NCBI RefSeq assembly: GCF_031851795.1
Contig: NZ_CP134696.1
Span: 2,465,001 to 2,529,000, forward strand
Length of the DNA: 64,000 nt
Reading direction: 5' to 3'
Source: Pontibacter sp. G13
GTDB lineage: Bacteria > Bacteroidota > Bacteroidia > J057
Shown here: positions 20,101-26,568 of the stretch, one piece after another
Layout: the number at the start of each line of letters is the position of its first letter
Position numbering within the stretch: position 1 is the stretch's first letter
Notes under the pieces: generated by a model
The model's database searches: none
Told to the model about the DNA's origin: nothing
Seen by the model: the letters and a program-made list of their open reading frames with translations, nothing else
Position numbers and translations under genes: made by a program

Positions 20101-20228
20101 GGTTCTCCGGAGTCGGATGCGTTGACCGTACCGGTCAGTGTGTTTTGGGCAGAAAGCCCTAGCGGAGCGAGTAATATCCATAGAATCACTAGCTGCCTAA
20201 AAGATGGTTTCAGTAGTAATCTCTTCAT
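17118..20228 (-). CDS. SusC-like TonB-dependent outer-membrane transporter (PUL 1)
   Basis: A 1036-residue TonB-dependent porin that imports oligosaccharide handed over by SusD. The ATG at 20228 begins the signal peptide ([20 protein letters not shown]). Domains in order: carboxypeptidase-regulatory-like beta domain ([21 protein letters not shown], about 30-110), plug domain with the SusC signature ([47 protein letters not shown], about 130-240), then the 22-strand barrel ending [10 protein letters not shown]. It is the first gene of the susCD unit; a paired 21-bp operator lies about 176 bp upstream. The divergence from the second SusC (38091) is large, so they probably carry different ligands. 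Confidence 0.95.
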   Translation of the reverse strand: [1036 protein letters not shown]

Positions 20229-20401
20229 AAACGGTGTTGTATTTGCGAGATGTAAGAATGCACCACCCAACCTCGCCGAATAGCAAGATTCGATTGACCT
20301 AGTGATCAATTCTAGGCCTCTTTTCTCGACCGGAAATCTGTTGGGGAGTAAGGCTACCTTTCCTTACAAAAAGACTCGTTTGGAGGCGGAACTACTTTAT
20401 G

Positions 20402-20434
20402 GATTTTACCCGGTTGTTACATTATTTTACCCCT
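20402..20434 (-). promoter_or_regulatory. Paired 21-bp direct repeat, putative AraC operator of susCD
   Basis: The cleanest of the five sites: GGGTAAAATAATG and GGGTAAAATCC on the coding strand, starting 21 bp apart. It lies between araC and susC, about 176 bp before the susC start. Confidence 0.75.
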
Positions 20435-20530
20435 TTTATCTCTTCATAGAAGACAATAGACAAAATCTGGGAATAAACAACCAGTGTTTATTCCCAGAAA
20501 GCAAAATTAAGTAATCCGCTTAATAAATCC

Positions 20531-21388
20531 TTACAAATCTTGACGGTAGCTATTGGGAGTTTTGCCCATGATCTGCTTGAACTGGCGGTTGAAATTCGTG
20601 ATGGAATTATAGCCGACCATGTAGCAGACTTCTGAGACTGAGTAGTCTTCTTGAACGAGGAGGCGGGAGGCGTTGCGGATTCGGACTTCGTTGAGGAATT
20701 GGGTGAATGATTTGTTGGTCATTCGCTTGAAGAATCGGCAGAAGGAATTGGTGGTCATACAGGCCACATCCGCCACATCTTGGAGGCCAATATAGCTCGC
20801 ATAATTGTCTGAAATGAATTTGAGTACGGTGTCGATTCGCTGTGAATTTTCGGTCGTGTATTGCCGCATATCCGTAGATGAAAGCACCGTTTTATCGGCG
20901 GTCATCGAAAGGCGCGCCAGAATATCCAGCAGTCGAATAGACTTGATGGGCGGAGGCAATTCGGCGATTCCGACCAGTTCATCATGTAGCCGTTCGCTGA
21001 TCCCTTGACCGAAACAGACGCCGTATTTGGACTCTTCCAGCAAACGCGCCACTTCGGAAAATTCTGGGAGCTCGAAGGTTCCCTCACCGATAAAATGCGG
21101 GGTAAATTTGAGGACCATGGCCATGACATCCTTTTCGCCAGAGGCTTGATAGTAGGAAGGATCATTGCGCCAAAGGTGGGGAAGATACGGCCCGACAAGC
21201 ACGAGGTCTCCGGGCGAAAATTGGGATACGCTATCGCCGACAAATCGGATGCCTGACCCTTTCGAGACGTAAAGCAATTCGTATTGGGCGTGATAATGCC
21301 AAGAAGAATCTAGGCAAGGAACCTCCTTCTTGGTGATCTGAATCCGTTCATCGACGTAACCAACCGTATTTTTAAGAACCAGTTTCAT
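20531..21388 (-). CDS. AraC-family transcriptional regulator with cupin sensor domain
   Basis: A 285-residue regulator. Residues about 1-100 form the AraC-type cupin that binds a small sugar ligand (HYHAQYELLYVSKGSGIRF, SPGDLVLVGPYLPHLW). Residues about 185-285 hold two helix-turn-helix motifs (IGLQDVADVACMTTNSFCRFFKR; YSVSEVCYMVGYNSITNFNRQFK) and end KTPNSYRQ. It is encoded between the anhydrosugar operon and susC. Five upstream regions in this locus share direct repeats spaced 21 bp, the spacing expected of a dimeric AraC protein binding two sites on one DNA face, so it is the best candidate for their regulator. A single half-site precedes its own gene. The ligand may be 3,6-anhydrogalactose or a derivative; that is inference. 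Confidence 0.9.
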   Translation of the reverse strand: MKLVLKNTVGYVDERIQITKKEVPCLDSSWHYHAQYELLYVSKGSGIRFVGDSVSQFSPGDLVLVGPYLPHLWRNDPSYYQASGEKDVMAMVLKFTPHFIGEGTFELPEFSEVARLLEESKYGVCFGQGISERLHDELVGIAELPPPIKSIRLLDILARLSMTADKTVLSSTDMRQYTTENSQRIDTVLKFISDNYASYIGLQDVADVACMTTNSFCRFFKRMTNKSFTQFLNEVRIRNASRLLVQEDYSVSEVCYMVGYNSITNFNRQFKQIMGKTPNSYRQDL

Positions 21389-21436
21389 AAGGCAGCAGCA
21401 GTAGTAGAATAGGAGTAGTGGACAATAAATCTAACC

Positions 21437-21447
21437 TATTTTATCCT
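21437..21447 (-). promoter_or_regulatory. Single half-site upstream of araC
   Basis: AGGATAAAATA on the coding strand resembles the operator half-site, about 50 bp before the araC start. No partner lies 21 bp away on either side, so it could mark weak autoregulation or chance. Confidence 0.35.
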
Positions 21448-21464
21448 TGTCACAAAGAAGCTGT

Positions 21465-21650
21465 TTAAGGTTTTGCATGTTGAAGCGAATTCCCCCCGCC
21501 TAACGTTCTCCAGCCGACATTTTGCAGCCTACCGTGGTTTCCATTCGAAAAAATGGTCCAAAGAGGCTCTGTGCATGAGCGAAACATGGTGCAGTTCCCA
21601 ATGAAAAAACAGCCTATGAGCCCCAGAAAGGCTGCATAGACTGTCTTCAT
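21465..21650 (-). CDS. Possible small lipoprotein
   Basis: A 61-residue frame between the kinase gene and araC. It begins with a lysine and a hydrophobic stretch ending in a Cys (MKTVYAAFLGLIGCFFIGNC), which reads as a lipoprotein signal, and AAGGA stands five bases before the ATG. The remainder shows no family I recognise. It follows the kinase stop by 24 bp, so it could be the last gene of the anhydrosugar operon. It may equally be a chance frame. Confidence 0.35.
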   Translation of the reverse strand: MKTVYAAFLGLIGCFFIGNCTMFRSCTEPLWTIFSNGNHGRLQNVGWRTLGGGNSLQHAKP

Positions 21651-21674
21651 CGATTCCTTAGATTGAAATGATCA

Positions 21675-22766
21675 CTATCGGACAACTCTTCCAGATGCAG
21701 ACCCTTTCATGAGGGCTTCCACTTCTGCACGAGTGGAAAAATTGAAATCTCCATTGATGGAATGCGCCAAACAAGAAGATGCAACCGCAAATCGAATCGC
21801 TTCCTGAGGGTGCTGAAACTCAGGTGTAGTCAAGGCAAATATCAGGGCTGCACCGAATGAGTCTCCACCACCCACTCGGTCTACAATCGCCCTAATTTCG
21901 TATGGCTCGTATTCACCACCATTCACCGGAGCGAAGTAAGGAGTTTGGGTCTCCGCATCGTATAGCATCGCGCTCCAATTGTTGTGAGTTGCGGAAATAC
22001 TTTCACGAAGGGTGATCGCCACTTTTTTGACATTTGGAAATTGACGGACGATCTCCTGAGCTACCTCCGAGTACTTAGCTCCGTCAATATGCCCTCCTTC
22101 GATGTCGGTATTTTCGGCGGAAATGCCGAGGACATCATGTGCATCCTCCTCATTACCGATAACCACATCCACGTAAGGCAGGATCTCACGCATTGTCCGC
22201 TGGGCAAGCTCCTTCGCAGAAGTGCTTTTGTCCCATTGCCACAACTTTTTACGGAAGTTAAGATCACACGAAACCGTCAAGCCGTGCTGCTTGGCTTTTT
22301 TGACAGCAGTCAAAGTCGCCTCAGCCGAAATTTCTGACAAGGCAGGGGTGATCCCTGTGGTATGGAGCCATTGTGCATCTGCCGCCAATTGCTCCCAGTC
22401 GTAAGAAGCCCCCGGAGTCAAGGAGATGGCAGTAGCAGTTCGGTCATATACCACACGGCTCGGACGCTGATTGGCGCCTCGCTCCACGAAGTAGATGCCC
22501 ATACGCCCATAGTCTGTGAGCTGAATTCCGCTCGTGTCGATGCCGATTCCGTCGAGTACCGATAGGCATACTTCGGAGATGGCGTTATTGGGAAGTGCTG
22601 TGACAAATCGGGCGTTTCCTCCGAGCATGGAGATGGAAGCCGCGACATTTGCTTCGGCACCGGCAAAGGTCATATCGAGTTTACCGGGCATGCTTTGTCG
22701 GAATCTCTGGAAATTCTCCGGACAAAGACGGCCCATGATTTCACCGAATGTTAAGATGGTCTTCAT
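21675..22766 (-). CDS. PfkB-family 2-keto-3-deoxy-sugar-acid kinase
   Basis: A 363-residue sugar kinase that should phosphorylate 2-keto-3-deoxy-galactonate (or -gluconate) at C6. Family marks: ITILTFGEIMGRL-like start (KTILTFGEIMG), the substrate-binding GAEANVAASISMLGG, and the PfkB signature near the end DRVGGGDSFGAALIFAL, whose Asp is the catalytic base. The ATG at 22766 overlaps the end of the aldolase gene by 26 bp, showing translational coupling; the longer frame would need a GTG start. With the aldolase, dehydrogenase and cycloisomerase it completes the route from 3,6-anhydro-D-galactose to pyruvate and glyceraldehyde-3-phosphate known from carrageenan users. Confidence 0.88.
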   Translation of the reverse strand: MKTILTFGEIMGRLCPENFQRFRQSMPGKLDMTFAGAEANVAASISMLGGNARFVTALPNNAISEVCLSVLDGIGIDTSGIQLTDYGRMGIYFVERGANQRPSRVVYDRTATAISLTPGASYDWEQLAADAQWLHTTGITPALSEISAEATLTAVKKAKQHGLTVSCDLNFRKKLWQWDKSTSAKELAQRTMREILPYVDVVIGNEEDAHDVLGISAENTDIEGGHIDGAKYSEVAQEIVRQFPNVKKVAITLRESISATHNNWSAMLYDAETQTPYFAPVNGGEYEPYEIRAIVDRVGGGDSFGAALIFALTTPEFQHPQEAIRFAVASSCLAHSINGDFNFSTRAEVEALMKGSASGRVVR

Positions 22767-23436
22767 TTGCTCTAGTTTCACTAATCAGGGTTCGAATGTC
22801 TCGCGCGTTCTGGGTGATAGTCTCCCAATCTTCTGATTGAATCAAATGGCGTTTGGCTACCCAAGAGCCTCCAATCGCAGAGATCAAGGGAGATTGGAGA
22901 TAGCCTTGGGCATTGTTCATATTCACGCCTCCTAGTGGGATGAATTTGGGTTCGAGATACTGGTAGGGATTGACCATACTATTGAGATGGTTCAGCCCTC
23001 CAGAGGTTTCCGCCGGAAAGAACTTCAATACTCGGCAACCAAGTTCAAGCGCTACCTCAATCTCTGAGGGCGTCATGATCCCCGGTGCAAAGGGAAGTCC
23101 CTCCTGCTGAGCCAATTCTACAATCTTGGGATTGCAACCCGGAGCGACCGCAAAGTCGACCCCGATATCCTGAACGGCCTTGACCTGATCGGCTGTGATG
23201 ACCGTCCCCATTCCCAAGATCACTTCCGGCGCTTCCTGCTTGATCAGCTTGGCGGCCTCCATCGCGATGGGCGTCCGGAGCGTAAGCTCGATCGCATTCA
23301 CCCCGCCTTTCAGCAGGCTCTCCACTACCGGGAGAGCATGCTGGAGTTCATCCAAGACAATAACGGCTACTATACCGGCTGCTTCAATACGGTTGAAGAC
23401 CTCCGGTACACCTACATGGTAAGAAGATGTTTGCAC
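22741..23436 (-). CDS. KDPG/KDPGal-type aldolase
   Basis: A 231-residue class I aldolase that splits 2-keto-3-deoxy-6-phospho-galactonate (or -gluconate) into pyruvate and glyceraldehyde-3-phosphate. The catalytic Glu lies in VNAIELTLRTP and the Schiff-base Lys in VLKFFPAETSGG; the phosphate-binding GGVN and IGGSW segments are also present. Translation appears to start at a GTG (23436), five bases after the dehydrogenase stop. It overlaps the kinase gene downstream. The enzyme is cytoplasmic. Sequence alone does not tell galacto from gluco specificity; context favours galacto. Confidence 0.9.
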   Translation of the reverse strand: MQTSSYHVGVPEVFNRIEAAGIVAVIVLDELQHALPVVESLLKGGVNAIELTLRTPIAMEAAKLIKQEAPEVILGMGTVITADQVKAVQDIGVDFAVAPGCNPKIVELAQQEGLPFAPGIMTPSEIEVALELGCRVLKFFPAETSGGLNHLNSMVNPYQYLEPKFIPLGGVNMNNAQGYLQSPLISAIGGSWVAKRHLIQSEDWETITQNARDIRTLISETRANEDHLNIR

Positions 23437-23441
23437 GGGTG

Positions 23442-24890
23442 TTAAATCGTTACGGTGATGCGTTTCTTGACGAGGTAATCATTGAGGGCTAGGTAGGAAC
23501 AATCATGGCCGATGCCACTCTCCTTGATTCCACCGTGAGGGAGGTAAATGGCATATTTGACGCCATTGATTTGCACCTCGCCAAACTCCAGTTCTTCGGA
23601 AAGCTCGCGTACCGTGCGCTCGTTGGAGGAGAACACATACGAAACCAGACCAAATTCAGTATTGTTGCCCAAAGCTACCGCCTCCTCCAGATCGGAGAAT
23701 TTCATCATGGCCGCGACTGGCCCGAAAATCTCCTCGCGGAAGCTACGGCTGTTTTCATCGATGCCTGTGATGATGGTCGGCTCCATGAAATTTCCTTGAG
23801 TGGCTCCGGCTGGAATTCCGCCTCCAAGGACCAGTTCTGCACCTGCGGCGACATCGTCCTCCACGAGCTGCATGATCCGATCTCGGTCTTGGCTGCTGAC
23901 CAATGGTCCCATGTCAGGTTTCTCTTCCAAGCCAAAACCAACCTTGATCTGTTTGGCCTGCTCGGTGAATTTCTCCAAAAATTCGTCATACACATCTTCG
24001 TGGATGATGAATCGGTTGGGAGAAACACATACCTGACCGCAGTTTCCATATTTCAGCGCGATCCCAGTATCTACGGCTGTTTCGATATCCGCATCGGCAC
24101 AGACGATGAATGGCGCATTCCCGCCCAGCTCCATGCTCAAGTGCTTGATCGAGGTAGCCGAATCCCGAATGACGCTTCTGCCAGATCGAGAAGAGCCGAT
24201 CATGGTGATGACTTTGGGAATCTTGCTAGTGGTCATCGGAAGAGCGACGTCTTGGACATCGCCACATACGAAATTGACTACTCCGGCAGGGAAATCGATT
24301 CCCGCCAAAATTTCGCCAAGCACAAGCGCAGACAATGGAGAGCGCTCGGAAGGCTTGATTATGATGGAGCAACCAGCCGCCAATGCAGGTCCAAGTTTGT
24401 ACCCGATATTGAGCAGCGGAAAATTCCATGCGAGATAGGCTACTGCCACGCCCGCTGGCTGATCCACAATCTGATGGCGGTGGGTATTTTCCTTGTCAGG
24501 AATGATCTCGCCATGCATATTCTGCATCACCTCTGGATAGAAGGTCAGCCCTTCCACCAGCATATCGATGTCTTCTTGGGCTTGCTCGTAGGTCTTGCCC
24601 ATTTCAAAGACTACTGCCTTGCGAAGGATGGATTCGTGCTTGAGGACTTCATCCCGCAATTTCATCATCCAAGCTGTACGCTCGGAAAGCGGCAATTTGG
24701 ACCAGCGCTTGAAGCCTTTCTGAGCTTCTACCAATGCCAATTCGGCATCTTCCTTGCCAGCCCACGCCACCTCTGCCACCACCTCATCGGTACCTGGGCA
24801 GATGATTTCCTGTTTATTTCCACTGGCGGCATCGAGCAATTTGCCACCGATATAGAGTTTCTTATACCCGAAATTCATGCGAACATCCAT
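23442..24890 (-). CDS. NAD(P)-dependent aldehyde dehydrogenase, probable 3,6-anhydro-D-galactose dehydrogenase
   Basis: A 482-residue ALDH-superfamily enzyme. The catalytic Cys is in GNCGQVCVSPNRF and the general-base Glu in SMELGGNAPFIV; the cofactor loop is MIGSSRSGRSV. Length and motifs fit succinate-semialdehyde/aldose dehydrogenase relatives. In red-algal galactan users an ALDH of this type oxidises 3,6-anhydrogalactose to 3,6-anhydrogalactonate, the first committed step. Its ATG overlaps the TAA of the cycloisomerase gene by one base, so the two steps are translationally coupled. Substrate is inferred from the operon. Confidence 0.88.
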   Translation of the reverse strand: MDVRMNFGYKKLYIGGKLLDAASGNKQEIICPGTDEVVAEVAWAGKEDAELALVEAQKGFKRWSKLPLSERTAWMMKLRDEVLKHESILRKAVVFEMGKTYEQAQEDIDMLVEGLTFYPEVMQNMHGEIIPDKENTHRHQIVDQPAGVAVAYLAWNFPLLNIGYKLGPALAAGCSIIIKPSERSPLSALVLGEILAGIDFPAGVVNFVCGDVQDVALPMTTSKIPKVITMIGSSRSGRSVIRDSATSIKHLSMELGGNAPFIVCADADIETAVDTGIALKYGNCGQVCVSPNRFIIHEDVYDEFLEKFTEQAKQIKVGFGLEEKPDMGPLVSSQDRDRIMQLVEDDVAAGAELVLGGGIPAGATQGNFMEPTIITGIDENSRSFREEIFGPVAAMMKFSDLEEAVALGNNTEFGLVSYVFSSNERTVRELSEELEFGEVQINGVKYAIYLPHGGIKESGIGHDCSYLALNDYLVKKRITVTI

Positions 24891-26029
24891 TAGAGAACAG
24901 GCTGCGCGTATTTGTAGAGCGCATCCTCGTTGAATTCAAATCCCAAACCGGGGCAATCGCTGATCTGGATTTCTCCATTGTCAATCACCATCTCTGAGGT
25001 CGTCAGCGAGTCCCTCAGTCCATTTTCCGTTCGGTCGTACTCGATGAAGAATTGAGGGGTTTTGAGGCGGCCCGGTACAGTATCTAAGTTACACACAAAA
25101 TGGAGTGCCGCCGAAATCGCAATGCCGGTTCCCCAAGTGTGCGGTACCACTTCCACGCCGTGTACGGACGCCAGCACAGCAATGCGCTTAGCCTCGGTCA
25201 ATCCTCCAGTAGCACAGATATCTGGCTGCACAATGTCCACGGATTTGGATTGCAGGAGCGTCTGGAATCCAAATCTCAGGTATTCACATTCGCCGCCAGC
25301 GATTGGGATGGTGGTCTTGGACCGCAGCTCCGCATACTGAGAATAGTATTCGGGGGAGATGGGTTCCTCAAACCAGTAAATATCGTATGGTTCAACCGCC
25401 TTGGCGAGCAAGATCGCTTCGCGGAGGTTGTATGCATGGTTGGCGTCGATCATCAGCTTGATGTCCGGGCCGATGGCTTCACGTACCAATCTGACGTTGC
25501 GGACATCTTCTTCGATCCCGAGTCCTACCTTCATCTTCATGGCCTTGTAGCCCAGATCCGCGTATTCCTTCGCCTCACGGGACAAAATCTCTCCTTGGCT
25601 GTTGACGCTGGTGGAGAAGTACATGCCAGTGGCATAGGGGATGATAGTATCCCGCTTTTTACCGCCGAGCAATTGGTAGACTGGTTGCTCGAGGATCTTG
25701 CCTTTCAGGTCCCAAAGCGCTACATCGATCGCACTCAAGGCTGACACCAAAATCCCTCGCCGAGCAAAGTCCAAGGTCCGGCGGTACATCGTTTCCCAAA
25801 TCGTCTCGGTCTCCAAAGGATTGGAACCCAGAATGAATGGCTTCAGATAGTCGATACCGGCTTTGATGACTTCAGCCGGGCCATATCCTTCTCCCCATCC
25901 GACATGTCCTGAATCACTGGTGATCTTGACGATGCAGATTCTGCGCTCAGAGTATTCCCATTGCGAAAAGTAGAAGCTCTCCTTCAGTTTATCAGTGATA
26001 ATGAAGCTTTCAATCGATTTAATCTTCAT
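24890..26029 (-). CDS. Enolase-superfamily enzyme, probable 3,6-anhydrogalactonate cycloisomerase
   Basis: A 379-residue mandelate-racemase-group protein. Catalytic residues are all visible: K165-M-K167, metal ligands D195, E221 and E247, and the D270/H297 dyad (PHTWG). This architecture fits anhydrogalactonate cycloisomerases, which open the anhydro ring of 3,6-anhydrogalactonate to give 2-keto-3-deoxy-galactonate, and also related sugar-acid dehydratases. It leads the operon (cycloisomerase, dehydrogenase, aldolase, kinase) and has a paired 21-bp operator about 225 bp upstream. The D-series substrate is favoured because the KDPG-type kinase and aldolase are adjacent, as in the D-anhydrogalactose route; the L-sugar of agar normally uses a different lower route. 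Confidence 0.85.
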   Translation of the reverse strand: MKIKSIESFIITDKLKESFYFSQWEYSERRICIVKITSDSGHVGWGEGYGPAEVIKAGIDYLKPFILGSNPLETETIWETMYRRTLDFARRGILVSALSAIDVALWDLKGKILEQPVYQLLGGKKRDTIIPYATGMYFSTSVNSQGEILSREAKEYADLGYKAMKMKVGLGIEEDVRNVRLVREAIGPDIKLMIDANHAYNLREAILLAKAVEPYDIYWFEEPISPEYYSQYAELRSKTTIPIAGGECEYLRFGFQTLLQSKSVDIVQPDICATGGLTEAKRIAVLASVHGVEVVPHTWGTGIAISAALHFVCNLDTVPGRLKTPQFFIEYDRTENGLRDSLTTSEMVIDNGEIQISDCPGLGFEFNEDALYKYAQPVL

Positions 26030-26253
26030 AGACGAGGTTATTGATCCAAATCAGGGTAATAAAGTAACCCGCACCATGCTTCAGCCCTGAGGCCGACACA
26101 TCGTTTCGAGCTACTAGAGTCTCGCCCATTTTTGCCAGATGATTTCATCCGGGTGTGCACCTACCAGACGAATCCATGTAAGCTACCCAGCAATTTGGGG
26201 GAGTTTTCTCATCTTCAAATGAAATAGAAAGGCCCGAGTATCGCTTGGCTTGG

Positions 26254-26283
26254 CTTACCCCGTACTTGCATTATTTTACCCGG
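26254..26283 (-). promoter_or_regulatory. Paired 21-bp direct repeat, putative AraC operator of the anhydrosugar operon
   Basis: CCGGGTAAAATAATG and CGGGGTAAGCC on the coding strand start 21 bp apart, upstream of the cycloisomerase gene. The first half and its TAATG extension are nearly identical to the susC site. Confidence 0.7.
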
Positions 26284-26450
26284 TAGGAATCGTGTCTAGT
26301 AGCGTGGTGAGATCTCATCCAGTATGGTTAAGAAAAAATCGTTTGGAAGGAGATGAAGATCATCAGGGCGTGTCCCGGCGAACTGGGCATTTGTGGATGC
26401 GCTGGGCAGGATAGTCGCCGGGCCAGTCCCTTCCGTGCTCGCGATGCTCG

Positions 26451-26495
26451 GTCTCGGATCTGGGGGCGAGATATCGCCGCCCCCAGATCCGAGAC
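26451..26495. repeat. Perfect 17-bp inverted repeat
   Basis: GTCTCGGATCTGGGGGC (26451-26467) and its exact complement (26479-26495) enclose an 11-base loop. No T run follows on either strand and no gene abuts it, so it is not an obvious terminator. Flanking sequence (CCAGTCCCTTCCG before, CAGGCACTTCACGCC after) is related to 45160-45320. Confidence 0.8.
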
Positions 26496-26568
26496 TCCCC
26501 CTGACGGGGCCCACTCCAGGCACTTCACGCCGCACAAGCCAGCCGCACTTTTCATCCATGCATGCTGG

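Noticed and set aside
17352-20162. 936-residue open frame on the plus strand opposite susC
   Set aside because: It is the antisense shadow of a certain SusC gene, with no protein features of its own.
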